DNA of 64,000 nt, from positions 1,636,501 to 1,700,500 of the forward strand of contig NZ_SKBR01000002.1 in the NCBI RefSeq assembly GCF_013450295.1, written 5' to 3'. The notes below the pieces were generated by a model. That model saw only the letters and a list, made by a program, of their open reading frames with translations. It had not been told where the DNA came from and did not search any database. Origin of the DNA: Streptomyces sp. AJS327 (lineage in GTDB: Bacteria > Actinomycetota > Actinomycetes > Streptomycetales > Streptomycetaceae). Position 1 is the first letter of the stretch. Each line of letters starts with the position of its first letter. A program made the position numbers and the translations under genes. Positions 8,468 to 18,020 of this stretch are shown here, piece after piece.

Positions 8468-9811
8468 ATGCCGCACCCTGGAGCGGTGAGTGCCGCCACC
8501 GCGAGTTCCGGGGAGAACACGCCCGTCCTGGACGGCCTGCCGGACGTCCTCCGCCCGGCCGTCACCCTCTACCTGACGCTGCACAGCGACCCCGAACTCT
8601 CCGGCGCGGAGCGGCGGACCGCCGCCCGGCTGGGGGAGTGGCTGCGCACCGAGGGCTACCGGGTGACGGAGGGCGTCGGCGGCCACGGCGTCGTCGCGGA
8701 ACTGCGCAACGGGGACGGGCCGCGCGTCCTGATCCGCGCCGAACTCGACGCGCTGCCCGTGACCGAGGCGACCGGACTGCCCTACGCCGCCGAGGGCCCC
8801 GTGATGCACGCCTGCGGACACGACCTGCACATGGCCGCCGTGGCGGGTGCCGCCGCGCTGCTGGCCCGGGCCAGGGACCACTGGCGGGGCACCGTCGTGA
8901 TCGTCGGCCAGCCCGCGGAGGAGACCCTGACCGGCGCCGAGGCCATGCTGAGGGACGGGCTCTACGAGCGCTTCGGCCGACCCGAGGTGGTCCTCGCCCA
9001 GCACGCCGCGCCCCTCCCGGCGGGCATGGTCGCCCACGGACACGGGCCGATGCTCGCCGGAAGCCGGGGAGTCGAGGCCGTCATCCACGGCCGGGGCGGC
9101 CACGCGGCGACCCCGGGGCTGGCCGTCGACCCCCTGCTGACCGCCGCGGCCACGGTGCTGCGGCTCCAGCACGTGGCCGCCCGCGAGGCCGCCGCCTCCG
9201 AACCCGCGGTGCTGCACGTCGGCTCCCTGCACTCCGGCGCGGGCAGCAACCTCGTACCGGACCGGGCGACGCTCGGCGTCACCGCCCGCGCCCTGTCCAC
9301 CGAGACGCTGGAGCGCCTGAGCGCGGCGGTGGAGCGGATCGTGCGCGCGGAGTGCGCCGCCTCCGACTGCCCCCGCGACCCGGACATCACCGTCGTCTCC
9401 CGCTCCCCGGTCACCCACCCCGACGCCACGGCCACCGCCGCCGTACGCGCCGTCCACCGCGACCTCTACGGCGCCGAACGCGTCACCGGCTGGCCCCCGT
9501 CGACCGCGACCGAGGACGTCGGCCTGTACGGGGACGCGGGCGCCGCCCTGCACGGTCAGCCCGGCATCCCGCTCGTCTACTGGATGCTGGGCACCGTCGG
9601 GCCGAAGACCTGGGCCGCCACCCCCGGGGACGCCGAGCGGAAGCTCGCCGCCCTGCCGCCGAACCACTCCCCGCGCTTCGCCCCGGACGTCCGCGCCGCG
9701 CTGCCCACCGGCATCACCGCCATGACCAGTGCCGCCCTCACCTGGCTCCGCCCCCAGCCGCCGACCGGCCCCACGCCCCCCACGGACGACCCCGACCCGC
9801 TCCCCGGCTGA
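8468..9811 (+). CDS. M20D-family amidohydrolase/peptidase
   Basis: About 447 aa. It has the M20 metal-binding pattern: MHACGHDLH (around residue 115) and PAEET, as in hippurate hydrolase/IAA-amino-acid hydrolase-like enzymes that cleave N-acyl amino acids or small amide bonds. The start may be ATG 8468 or GTG 8486; both are in frame and both have purine-rich upstream sequence. It is divergent from the precursor peptide gene, so it might trim the peptide product, but it could equally be unrelated metabolism. Confidence 0.8.
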   Translation: MPHPGAVSAATASSGENTPVLDGLPDVLRPAVTLYLTLHSDPELSGAERRTAARLGEWLRTEGYRVTEGVGGHGVVAELRNGDGPRVLIRAELDALPVTEATGLPYAAEGPVMHACGHDLHMAAVAGAAALLARARDHWRGTVVIVGQPAEETLTGAEAMLRDGLYERFGRPEVVLAQHAAPLPAGMVAHGHGPMLAGSRGVEAVIHGRGGHAATPGLAVDPLLTAAATVLRLQHVAAREAAASEPAVLHVGSLHSGAGSNLVPDRATLGVTARALSTETLERLSAAVERIVRAECAASDCPRDPDITVVSRSPVTHPDATATAAVRAVHRDLYGAERVTGWPPSTATEDVGLYGDAGAALHGQPGIPLVYWMLGTVGPKTWAATPGDAERKLAALPPNHSPRFAPDVRAALPTGITAMTSAALTWLRPQPPTGPTPPTDDPDPLPG

Positions 9812-9867
9812 CGCGACGGACCGTCAGCGGGGGTGGGACGGACCACGCTCCCGCCCCTGACTCGCCC

Positions 9868-9901
9868 GTGGCCCGGGCCGCGGGGGAACGGCCCGGGCCA
9901 C
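9868..9901. terminator. Bidirectional hairpin between convergent genes
   Basis: A 13-bp perfect stem, GTGGCCCGGGCCG paired with CGGCCCGGGCCAC around an 8-nt loop, lies between the ends of the M20 and NamZ genes. Confidence 0.7.
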
Positions 9902-9941
9902 GGACGGCGCGCGGCGACCGGAGGGGCGGGTTCCCGCCGGA

Positions 9942-11234
9942 TCAGCGGTAGAGCAGGTACGGGCGGCGCGCCCGCTCGAACTCCCGCACCTCGCCGCGCC
10001 ACGCGGCGGTGAGCGCGTCCACGTCCTCACCCGCGTCGATCATTTTCCGGAGCCGCGTCGAGCCGGAGAGCTTGTCGATCCAGAACGGGCGCTCCTCGTC
10101 CCAGTCGTCCTCGCGCCAGGCGAAACCGTCGTACTTCGCGGCCTCCACCAGCATCGCGACGGCCGTGCGGATCGGCTCGCAGCGGCGCGGGTCGGTGACC
10201 ATCAGCTGCACCCCCGCGCAGGTCTCCCCCTCGTACAGGTTGAACGTCGGCACGAAGTACCCCTCGCGGAAGAGGACCCCGGGCAGCTTCCGGGCGTTGA
10301 GCCGGTCGCTGTAGTGGTGGTCCAGGTAGGGGGCGCCGATGAACTGGAACGGCTGGGTGGTGCCGCGCCCCTCGGAGAGGTTGGTGCCCTCGAAGTAGCC
10401 GGTGCCCGCGTAGACGGTCGCCGTGTCCGGCGTCGGCATGTTGGGGGAGGGCGGCACCCAGGGCAGCCCGGTCTCCTGGGCGAGCGCGTCCGGCCGCCAG
10501 CCGCGCACCTCCACGACCTCCAGCTCGACGGTGCCGCCCTTGCCCTCCTCGGGGAGCAGTTCGCCGTTGAAGTAGCGGGCCAGCTCGCCGACGGACATGC
10601 CGTGCTGCTGGATGATCGGCCGCAGTCCGACGCCGGAGGAGAACTTCGGGGTCAGCAGCGGCCCGTCCGCTCTTCGCCCGATCGGGTTGGGGCGGTCCAG
10701 CACCACGAAGCGGGCGCCGATCGACCGGGCCGCCACCATGGAGTTGAACATCATCCAGATGTACGTGTAGAAGCGGACGCCGACGTCCTGGATGTCGAAC
10801 ACGATGGTGTCCGCACCGGCCTTGGTGAACAGGTCCGCGAGCTTCTTCGCGTCGGCGCCGTAGGCGTCGTACACCGTCAGCCCGGTGCGCGGGTCCTCGA
10901 ACTCGGGCTCCGACTCGCCCGCCTGCGCGCTGCCCCGGAAGCCGTGTTCCGGACCGAAGACGCCGACGATGTTCAGCCCCTTCGTCTCGGCCATCGAGTC
11001 CACGATGTGCCGGGCGTCGAGCAGGATCCCGGTCGGGTTGCTGACCACCCCGACCTTCCGGCCCCGCAGCATCCGCCAGTCCTGCCCGGCGGCGACGTCG
11101 GCGCCCGGGACCAGGCGCCGCTTTCCGCCACCGGGACCGGCGGCGTGGGCCGGGGCGGCGCCCAGCAGCGGGGCCGCGAGGGCGGCGCCCGCCGACCCGG
11201 CGAGGAGGGAACGGCGCGAGGGAGTGCGTGGCAT
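9942..11234 (-). CDS. namZ: Exo-beta-N-acetylmuramidase NamZ-like (DUF1343), Tat-exported
   Basis: 430 aa. The N-terminus MPRTPSRRSLLAGSAGAAL followed by an AHA cleavage region is a twin-arginine signal, so it acts outside the membrane. The body matches DUF1343 (NamZ, GH171): KVGVVSNPTG, VFGPEHGFRG, FDIQDVGVRFYTYIW and VLDRPNPIGR blocks. The family releases terminal MurNAc from peptidoglycan fragments, suggesting cell-wall recycling or use of wall debris. ATG 11234 was chosen because the signal peptide begins there; longer in-frame starts have no role. Standing alone, with a terminator downstream. Confidence 0.88.
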   Translation of the reverse strand: MPRTPSRRSLLAGSAGAALAAPLLGAAPAHAAGPGGGKRRLVPGADVAAGQDWRMLRGRKVGVVSNPTGILLDARHIVDSMAETKGLNIVGVFGPEHGFRGSAQAGESEPEFEDPRTGLTVYDAYGADAKKLADLFTKAGADTIVFDIQDVGVRFYTYIWMMFNSMVAARSIGARFVVLDRPNPIGRRADGPLLTPKFSSGVGLRPIIQQHGMSVGELARYFNGELLPEEGKGGTVELEVVEVRGWRPDALAQETGLPWVPPSPNMPTPDTATVYAGTGYFEGTNLSEGRGTTQPFQFIGAPYLDHHYSDRLNARKLPGVLFREGYFVPTFNLYEGETCAGVQLMVTDPRRCEPIRTAVAMLVEAAKYDGFAWREDDWDEERPFWIDKLSGSTRLRKMIDAGEDVDALTAAWRGEVREFERARRPYLLYR

Positions 11235-11438
11235 GACGGACTTCCTTCCAGGTGCGGGAGTTGGAGGCGAATGCTCGTACGAAAGATCCGCGCTGACAAG
11301 GGTGCACGCGAGGGACGGAAGGGACACCCGTGACACGGACCCGGCCGCGTACCGTCCGCACCGCCGTGTCGGGCCCCGCCGCCCCCGGTGAGCGTGGGCG
11401 TGGGCGTGGGCGCTCGGCGCCGGTGCGAGGATTGTCGT

Positions 11439-11963
11439 ATGGCGACGTCAGGTACCCCGAACATCACGGCCGTCCGCGGCGACCTCACCGAGCAGGAGGT
11501 GGACGCGGTGGTGAACGCCGCCAACTCCTCGCTGCTGGGCGGCGGAGGAGTGGACGGCGCGATCCACCGGCGGGGCGGGGCGGAGATCCTCGACGCCTGC
11601 CGCCAGCTCCGGGACAGCCGGTACGGCGGCGGTCTGCCGACCGGTCAGGCGGTGGCCACCACCGCGGGGCGGCTCCCCGCCCGGTGGGTGATCCACACGG
11701 TTGGCCCCGTCTGGTCGGCCGAGGAGGACCGCTCGGAGCTGCTGATCTCCTGCCACCGTGAGTCGCTGCGGGTGGCCCGCGAGCTGGGCGCCGCCACGGT
11801 CGCGTTCCCGGCGGTCTCCACCGGGGTCTACCGCTGGCCGACGGAGGACGCGGCCCGTCTCGCGGTGGACACCGTCCGGCGGGAGGGCGGGGGCTTCGCG
11901 GAGATCCGCTTCGTGCTGTTCAGCCCGGAGGCGTACGCCGCCTTCGCCGCCCAGCTGCCCTGA
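11439..11963 (+). CDS. Macrodomain protein (ADP-ribose / O-acetyl-ADP-ribose hydrolase type)
   Basis: 174 aa. Single macrodomain with VRGDLTEQEVDAVVNAANSSLLGGGGVDGAIH (residues about 10-40), the substrate-binding signature of the MacroD/YmdB group, and GVYRWPTEDAA. Such enzymes remove O-acetyl-ADP-ribose or reverse mono-ADP-ribosylation. ATG 11439 starts just before the conserved N-terminus. It converges on the NACHT gene. A short GTGGGC tandem stretch (around 11394-11414) lies upstream. Confidence 0.88.
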   Translation: MATSGTPNITAVRGDLTEQEVDAVVNAANSSLLGGGGVDGAIHRRGGAEILDACRQLRDSRYGGGLPTGQAVATTAGRLPARWVIHTVGPVWSAEEDRSELLISCHRESLRVARELGAATVAFPAVSTGVYRWPTEDAARLAVDTVRREGGGFAEIRFVLFSPEAYAAFAAQLP

Positions 11964-12010
11964 TCCGGACGCGGTCACCCGTCCGTCGTCTGTCAGCCGT
12001 CCGTCCGCCG

Positions 12011-14650
12011 TCAGTCCTGGAGGAGCCCGGGCTGCGGGTCCCTGCCGAGGACCTCCACGGAGACGTGGTCGGGCAGCGAGGACTGGTCGGCGACCGGCGT
12101 CCCCTCCAGGAACCGCACCTGCCGCAGGTAGGGGTTGCGCCGCAGCGGACGCAGGCTGAAGTGCGGCACGTCGACGAAGAGGGTGCGCAGCTTGTAGAGC
12201 CGAGGCAGCCAGTCCCAGCCGTCCTCGCAGTCCGCGCTGACGCGCAGGTGGGTGATGCGGGAGGTGCGGTAGGCCGCGCAGAACTCCTCCCCGTCGATCC
12301 GCCCGGCCAGGTGGACGTGGGACCGGCCGCCGACGCTCTGGAGCGCCCGCACCTCGTCCAGGTTGGTGACCGGGAAGTAGAGACCGCCGTCGTCCGGCAG
12401 GTGCGCGATGATCTCCTGGGCGTACTCGTGGGGCTCGAACGCGTGCCAGGCGTCGACGAGTTGCCGCTGAACGCGGGGGTCCCGGGTCGCGCGGTACCGG
12501 GCCAGCACGGGAATCGCGCTGCTCGTCCCGATCCGCGTCGCGGTGAGCACCGTCAGGTGGTGGTCGGTGCCCGAGCCGTCCTCCGGGCCGGGCAGCAGCT
12601 CCAGGACGAACAGCCCGACGTCCGCCAGCGCCCGGGCCTGTTCGGCGGAGGCCGGGGGGATCAGCATCGCCGCCCGCTCCTGGACCGCCGTGCGCACCAG
12701 GGGGTCCAGCTCCGTGGCGTGCTCCAGGCAGGCGGCCGCCAGCAGGTAGAGGCGGTGCCCGTAGCTCGTCGAGGTGGCGGCGTCGGCCAGCTCCAGGATC
12801 GTGTCGAGGAAGGTGACCCGCTCCCGGGGACGGGCGTGGGCGACCGCCATGCGGATGACGTCCTCCCACTGGTCGAGATGGGCGTGCTGGGCCAGCAGCC
12901 CGAAGTCGAGGTCCTCCACCGCGGCCTTCGCCCCCAGGTAGTCCTGGAACGAACGGTGGATGAAGTCCACGGCGCCGACGGCCGGTTCGCGCAACAGGCC
13001 GCTCCGGATGAGGAGATGACGGTAGATCTCCTCCGGCGTGCCCTGCTCACCGACGGACGGCATCGCCGGAAGGGACTGGCCCAGCAGATCGACGGCGTCC
13101 GAACGGGACACCTCGGAGCGCCCGTTGCGGATCATCCAGTACGCCAGCTTCTGGAGCAGCTGGATCTGGTGCGCCTCGCTGATCCGGATCGCGCCCGGTT
13201 GCTGGAGCCCGCGCTCGCGGTCGCGGCGGGAGAGCAGCATCGAGAGCGCCGCGTCGTACAGCGCCTTCCTGCCGTCCGGGAGGTAGCCGCGACGGTCCCG
13301 GTACAGCGCGCAGATCAGCGCGCACATCAGCGGGTTGGTCGCCAGACGGCCCAGGTCCTGCTTGGTGCGGACCGCCTGGAGCAGCGAGCGGGCCGAGAAG
13401 TCCCCGGCCCCGGCGGCGTGGTGCCAGCGGTGGATGAACGCGGCCACGTCGTCCCGGCTCATCGGCGCCAGGTCGAGTTCGACGAACCCCTCGGGCGTGA
13501 GCCAGTTCTCCCGGATCGCCGAGGGCCGGGTGGTCACCAGCCACCGGTTGTCCGGGAACGCCGAGACGAGGTTCCGCAGCCAGTCCCGGGCCTGCTGCCG
13601 CTCCCCCTCGGGTACCTCGTCGATACCGTCGACGAGCAGGATGCCCCGGCCCTCGGTGAGCACGCGGTCGATCCAACCGGTGGGCTGCGCACCCGAGATG
13701 GGGCAGTCGACGGCCCGCAGGAAGTCCTCCGGCGGCGGCAGCGGGCCACCGTCCCGGGTCAGCGTCCGCAGCGGCAGGATGAACGGCACCAGTCCGTACA
13801 GGTAGAGCAGGTTCTCCTGGTTGGACCTGGCGGTGGACACCGCGAGCCACTGCACCAGCGTGGACTTGCCCGACCCCGCCACCCCGCGGAGCAGGACCCG
13901 TTTGTTGTGCGACAGCGACTGCTCCGCGGGGATGTGCGTCGGCCCGTCCGTCGCCTCCAGACTCAGGTAGGCGACGTTGAGCGGCCAGCTGTCCGCCCCG
14001 ACGGGCAGATCCAGCCCGAAGATCGTCAACTGGCTGTGCCTGCTGGTGACGTACTCCGCGTACCGCTTCTCGAACGGCACGTCCGCGGGGGAGGGCGTAC
14101 GGGAGATCAACTCGTCGACGCGGGCGGAGAGTTCGGCCAGTCTCTGGCTTTGCTCCACCAGGGTCCGGCCCGTGAAGTGGGCGCGCTGTGTGAAGAAGTT
14201 CAGGATGTGCAGGCAGGCGGTGTCGAGGAGTTTCTGGTGGAGTTCCCGCGCTCCCTGGGAGAGACCGGAGGTGGCCGCGCTGCTCTCGATCCTGATGCGG
14301 CGGGACAGCCCCTGGGGCCCGAGCTGGACCGCCTGCACGTCGTCCATCTCCAGGTCGCCGAGGGTGCGCAGGGAGTGTGTGAGCGCGTTGGCGACCGCCT
14401 GTAACTCGTAGGAGGGCAGCCGCTCGCTCATCCCCGTGGACTCCGCCGCCCGCCGGACCAGTTCCTCGGAGATCCGGCGGAAGTCCCGGTCGGACAGGGT
14501 CCGTTTCTCTCCCCTGAAGGACACCAGCCGCGAGAGCCGGATCGGCGCGTCGACCAGCCCCGCTCCGGGCGACTCCTGCACGAGCAGCTTCCTGACCAGC
14601 GGCACGACGGCACTCGACGCCAGGCGCGCGCCGACGGTTGGAATGTCCAT
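12011..14650 (-). CDS. NACHT-domain NTPase, bacterial NLR-like
   Basis: 879 aa. Residues 1-245 form a helical N-terminal region. The NACHT NTPase core has Walker A GVAGSGKST (around 255) and the hydrophobic-DG-DE Walker B ILLVDGIDEV (around 345), followed by a WLVTTRPSAI sensor. The C-terminal ~400 residues are alpha-helical with HEAT-like character and a final leucine-rich segment (THLRVSADCEDGWDWLPRLYKLRTLFVDV). Bacterial NACHT proteins of this layout (bNACHT/NLR-related) can protect against phage by sensing and cell death or shutdown. Here the function is inferred; the protein could also be regulatory. It stands alone, with a GGGGAGAG ribosome-binding sequence. Confidence 0.82.
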   Translation of the reverse strand: MDIPTVGARLASSAVVPLVRKLLVQESPGAGLVDAPIRLSRLVSFRGEKRTLSDRDFRRISEELVRRAAESTGMSERLPSYELQAVANALTHSLRTLGDLEMDDVQAVQLGPQGLSRRIRIESSAATSGLSQGARELHQKLLDTACLHILNFFTQRAHFTGRTLVEQSQRLAELSARVDELISRTPSPADVPFEKRYAEYVTSRHSQLTIFGLDLPVGADSWPLNVAYLSLEATDGPTHIPAEQSLSHNKRVLLRGVAGSGKSTLVQWLAVSTARSNQENLLYLYGLVPFILPLRTLTRDGGPLPPPEDFLRAVDCPISGAQPTGWIDRVLTEGRGILLVDGIDEVPEGERQQARDWLRNLVSAFPDNRWLVTTRPSAIRENWLTPEGFVELDLAPMSRDDVAAFIHRWHHAAGAGDFSARSLLQAVRTKQDLGRLATNPLMCALICALYRDRRGYLPDGRKALYDAALSMLLSRRDRERGLQQPGAIRISEAHQIQLLQKLAYWMIRNGRSEVSRSDAVDLLGQSLPAMPSVGEQGTPEEIYRHLLIRSGLLREPAVGAVDFIHRSFQDYLGAKAAVEDLDFGLLAQHAHLDQWEDVIRMAVAHARPRERVTFLDTILELADAATSTSYGHRLYLLAAACLEHATELDPLVRTAVQERAAMLIPPASAEQARALADVGLFVLELLPGPEDGSGTDHHLTVLTATRIGTSSAIPVLARYRATRDPRVQRQLVDAWHAFEPHEYAQEIIAHLPDDGGLYFPVTNLDEVRALQSVGGRSHVHLAGRIDGEEFCAAYRTSRITHLRVSADCEDGWDWLPRLYKLRTLFVDVPHFSLRPLRRNPYLRQVRFLEGTPVADQSSLPDHVSVEVLGRDPQPGLLQD

Positions 14651-14775
14651 CTCTCCCCGCTACGTCCTGGGCGGTCCCCGGAACCGCATGCTACGGCAAG
14701 CCCCCGCGGATTCGGGCGACTTCAACCGGCCGCTGAACCACCGTCACACCGGCGCCACTTGGCCGGGGTACCGCC

Positions 14776-15654
14776 TCAACGGCGGGGCGCGCGCCGGGCG
14801 AAGTCGGTGGCGATCTCGTCGAACGTCGCCCAGCGGACGCCCTCGTGCTGGTTGATGTGGGCGATCAGCCGCTCGTGCATGAGGAGTACCTGCGGACGGC
14901 CGGACACGTCCGGGTGGATCGTCATGGTCAGGACCGCGTAGTCGTGCTCCCGGTAGACCCAGTCGAACTGGTCGCGCCACATCCGCTCGATGGTGTGGGG
15001 GTCGACGAAGCCGTGGCTGTTGGGACTTCCCTTGATGAAGAGCATCGGGGGCAGGTCGTCGAGGTACCAGTTCGCGGGGATCTCGATGAGGTCGGTCTCC
15101 TCGCCCCGTACGAGGGGCCGCATCCACTCCGCCGCGGGCTTCCCGTAGTCGATGCTCGTCCAGCTGTCGCCGGTCCGCACGTAGTACGGCAGCACGTCGT
15201 GGTGCATCAGCGAGTGGTCGTAGGTGAGCCCGCGCTCCAGCAGCAGTTCGGCGGTGACCGGGCTGAACTCCCACCAGGGCGCCACGTATCCGGTGGGCCG
15301 GCGGCCGGAGCGGCGGGTGATCAGCTCGACGCAGTGGTCGAGCACGTCGCTCTCCTGGCGGCGGCTCATCGCGATCGGGTTCTCGTGGCTGTAGCCGTGC
15401 ACACCGATCTCGTGCCCCGCCGTCACACAGGCGTCGAACTGCTCGGGGAAGGTCTCCACCGAGTGTCCCGGCCAGAAGAAGGTCTGGGTCAGACCGTTCC
15501 GCCGGAAGAGGTCGAGGAGGCGCGGCACCCCGACCTCCCCCGCGAACAGGCCGCGTGAGATGTCCCCCGGCGAGTCCTGCCCGCCGTAGGAGCCGAGCCA
15601 TCCGCCGACCGCGTCGATGTCCACCCCGTAGCTGACCAGGATCTCCTTGGGCAT
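14776..15654 (-). CDS. Polysaccharide deacetylase-fold hydrolase (HpPgdA/PuuE-like)
   Basis: 292 aa. NodB-like fold of the cytoplasmic subgroup: N-terminal VSYGVDIDAV, TFFWPGHS, GHEIGVHGYSHEN (metal-binding His) and a C-terminal TIHPDVSGRPQVLLMHERLI motif. Relatives include peptidoglycan deacetylase HP0310 and allantoinase PuuE, so the substrate cannot be set. No signal peptide. GGAGG lies five bases before the ATG. The asparaginase gene ends 42 nt upstream, so the two may form an operon acting on amide nitrogen compounds. Confidence 0.82.
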   Translation of the reverse strand: MPKEILVSYGVDIDAVGGWLGSYGGQDSPGDISRGLFAGEVGVPRLLDLFRRNGLTQTFFWPGHSVETFPEQFDACVTAGHEIGVHGYSHENPIAMSRRQESDVLDHCVELITRRSGRRPTGYVAPWWEFSPVTAELLLERGLTYDHSLMHHDVLPYYVRTGDSWTSIDYGKPAAEWMRPLVRGEETDLIEIPANWYLDDLPPMLFIKGSPNSHGFVDPHTIERMWRDQFDWVYREHDYAVLTMTIHPDVSGRPQVLLMHERLIAHINQHEGVRWATFDEIATDFARRAPRR

Positions 15655-15696
15655 GGTGCCTCCCACGTTCGCTCGGCTCCGGCCGCGCGGGGCGCG

Positions 15697-16677
15697 TCAC
15701 GGGGCCGCTGACGAGCTGAGCCAGTGGCGCAGCAGGTGTTCCGGTGAATCCGGGGCGGCGGCCAGCGCGGCCGCGAGCAGCATCCGCCCCTGCCAGGGGC
15801 TCAGGTCCTCGCCCCCGACGGCTCCCGCCTCGGCCAGATCGGCGCCGCCACCCCCGCCGTACAGCGGGAGCACCGGTCCCGCCGGGACCCGGGAGCAGAC
15901 CAGCACCGGCAACCCGCAGCCGCGCACCGCCTTGACCAGCGGGGGGTTGGCGTTGCCCGCGCCGAAGGCGGCGAGGACCAGTCCGCGCGCCCCGGCCGCC
16001 ACGGCCGCGTCCAGCAGAGTCGTGTCGGCGCCCGCGTAGAGCGGGATCACGTCCACCCGGGGCAGGGCGGACGTGGACGGGTCGAGCGTGATGCTCGGCG
16101 GCCGGCGCGGGGGCGCGAGCGGCAGGACCCGCTCCCCGGCGACCCGCAGCACCGGGCCCCGCCCCGGGGCCGCGAAGCCCCGGGTGCTGAGGGTGTCCGC
16201 CTTGGCCACCCCGCGTGCCGCGTAGGCCAGGCCGTCGAAGGCCAGCAGCACGCCACGGTCGCGGGCGGCCGGATGCCCGGCGATCAGCAGGGCCTGCGCG
16301 AGGTTGGCCGGGCCGTCGGCCGCCGGATGGTCGAAGGGGCGCTGCGCCCCGGTGAACACGACGGGACGGGGGTCGTCGTGGGCCAGCGCCGTGAGGAAGC
16401 TGGTCTCCTCCATGGTGTCGGTGCCGTGGGTGACCACCACCCCCGCCACGTCCCCGGAGGACAGCGCCCGCCGCACCTGGCGCACCAGGCCCACCAGCTC
16501 CGGCCACTCCCAGGCGAAGCCGGGCCGGGTCGCGACGTCGGTGACGGTCACCTCGCGGCCGGACGGTACCGGCGCCGTGGCGAGGATGTCGGCTCCGGTG
16601 GCGGTCGCCCGGAGGCTGCCGTCCACCCACCGGCAGGAGATCGTTCCGCCGGTCGCGAGCAGTTCCACGCGCGACAT
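15697..16677 (-). CDS. L-asparaginase, type I/II fold
   Basis: 326 aa. It has the two asparaginase signatures: LATGGTIS near the N-terminus (catalytic Thr) and VVVTHGTDTMEETSFL (Thr-Asp pair). It hydrolyses asparagine to aspartate and ammonia. No signal peptide is evident, so probably cytoplasmic. ATG 16677 with GGAGGT upstream places LATGGTIS at the usual distance. Probably transcribed with the deacetylase-fold gene downstream. Confidence 0.9.
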   Translation of the reverse strand: MSRVELLATGGTISCRWVDGSLRATATGADILATAPVPSGREVTVTDVATRPGFAWEWPELVGLVRQVRRALSSGDVAGVVVTHGTDTMEETSFLTALAHDDPRPVVFTGAQRPFDHPAADGPANLAQALLIAGHPAARDRGVLLAFDGLAYAARGVAKADTLSTRGFAAPGRGPVLRVAGERVLPLAPPRRPPSITLDPSTSALPRVDVIPLYAGADTTLLDAAVAAGARGLVLAAFGAGNANPPLVKAVRGCGLPVLVCSRVPAGPVLPLYGGGGGADLAEAGAVGGEDLSPWQGRMLLAAALAAAPDSPEHLLRHWLSSSAAP

Positions 16678-16826
16678 GACCCACCCACCTCCCGGGCCGC
16701 ACGGCCTCGTACGCGCCTCCCTCGATGCGACCACGCGGCCCGCCCTCCCGCCACCCGGAGCCCGGCGGGGCTCCGGCGCGTCACCGTCGAGTGGCGGGAG
16801 CCGGGCCGCCGTATTCCACTGGACCC

Positions 16827-16988
16827 ATGAGCGACGAAGCCATTGAGCTGTGGACGGCCCGGTTGCGCGCGCTGGCTCCCGAACTGGACGAGCCGACGGC
16901 GCACGGCTTTGTGCGGCAGGTGTACGACGCGGCCCGGAGCGATCTGGACGAGGAGGCGCTGGAGGCCGACTTCGAACGCGAGGAGTGA
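16827..16988 (+). CDS. Small acidic hypothetical protein
   Basis: 53 aa, strongly acidic (ends LEADFEREE), mostly helical. No family recognised. Codon usage is normal for the region, with high GC in third positions. The ribosome-binding site is weak (GGA), so translation is likely but not certain. Confidence 0.5.
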   Translation: MSDEAIELWTARLRALAPELDEPTAHGFVRQVYDAARSDLDEEALEADFEREE

Positions 16989-17187
16989 CCCCTCACGTTC
17001 GGCCGGTCCCGGTCCTGGTCGGTCCCGGCGCTGGTCCCGGCGCCGACCGGCCGCGGCCCCACTCGGACCCGTGCCGCCCCGTCCGCGCGGGGCCAGCTCG
17101 GGCCAGCTCGGTGCCGCCTCCCGTCCGTGCGGGCCCCAACTCCCGTACGGGGCCGGGCGGATGAACCCGGTCCGGTCTCGGCTGTAC

Positions 17188-17225
17188 CTGCCCGCCTGCC
17201 CGCCTGGCCATCTGGCCATCTGGCC
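17188..17225. repeat. 8-bp-period tandem array
   Basis: Two copies of CTGCCCGC are followed directly by 2.75 copies of CTGGCCAT, all in the same 8-bp phase. A separate 10-bp duplication (GGGCCAGCTC twice) lies at 17090-17109. The whole stretch 16989-17355 is otherwise without a convincing gene and is rich in short direct repeats. Confidence 0.6.
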
Positions 17226-17298
17226 GGGGCGGGGCGGGTCCGCGTGTCGTGGTGCCGGGGCGGTGCCGCCGCGGCGGACGGGTGAGGGCGCGCCGGAC

Positions 17299-17340
17299 GC
17301 ACCACGGCCGCCGCCCGGAGAGGGACGGCGGCCGTGGTGC
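17299..17340 (-). terminator. Hairpin after the membrane protein gene
   Basis: A 15-bp perfect stem, GCACCACGGCCGCCG with CGGCGGCCGTGGTGC and a 12-nt loop, begins 15 nt past the stop of the minus-strand membrane protein gene. Confidence 0.75.
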
Positions 17341-17355
17341 GGGGGAGCGGCCACG

Positions 17356-17928
17356 TCAGTGCGCGCGCAGCTCCTTGCGGTACCGGTTGACCCCCGGCAG
17401 CCAGCAGGCCACCAGCGCGGCGAACCCCACCAGCACGGCGGCCATGCTGGCCAGGAAGAGGGAGTTCGGCGGGTCGTCGCGCAGCACCAGCGCGTGCGGG
17501 AACATGAACCAGATCAGCACCGTCAGGGTGATCAGCACCCGGGGCCATATCGCGCAGCGCCGGGCGGCGAGCGCCAGCAGCAGGACCACGGCGAAGAACA
17601 TGGCGATGTGCGCCCGGGACGACATCGTGCTCTGCCAGTCGCTGATCACCTCGTCCCACATGGGGCCGCTCATGGCCTTGATGTCCGCCGCCGTGGTCCC
17701 GGCGGGGAGGCCCACGGTCTCCGGGTTGTTGTCCACCGCGTTCCGGATGTTCTCGTCCGCCAGGTCCTTGCCTCCGGCGTAGACCAGCAGCGCGCCCAGC
17801 GCTCCGGAGAGCGCGGCCAGCGCCGTGAGGACCAGCATGGCGACGACGGCACCCGGCTTCTTCGCGGGGGCGGCGCCGGGGTGGGGGACGGCTCCATCCT
17901 GCCTGGGGGCGGTTTGGGGGTAGCTCAC
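17356..17928 (-). CDS. Four-span membrane protein, unknown function
   Basis: 190 aa. A short Pro/Ala-rich cytoplasmic N-terminus is followed by a membrane span (VVAMLVLTALAALSGALGAL), a soluble loop of ~60 residues, then three more spans. The GTG start at 17928 has GAGGAG eight bases upstream. No family recognised. Divergent from a LysR-type regulator across 305 bp of AT-rich DNA with a nested dyad, so that regulator is a plausible controller. Confidence 0.75.
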   Translation of the reverse strand: MSYPQTAPRQDGAVPHPGAAPAKKPGAVVAMLVLTALAALSGALGALLVYAGGKDLADENIRNAVDNNPETVGLPAGTTAADIKAMSGPMWDEVISDWQSTMSSRAHIAMFFAVVLLLALAARRCAIWPRVLITLTVLIWFMFPHALVLRDDPPNSLFLASMAAVLVGFAALVACWLPGVNRYRKELRAH

Positions 17929-18020
17929 GTGCGGTGCTCCTCGGGGGAATCGCTTGAAAATTCGCGGTTGCCATGACCCTTGCATGGGAAGCGTCTCTGG
18001 AACCAGCTACTCAGAGAAAT

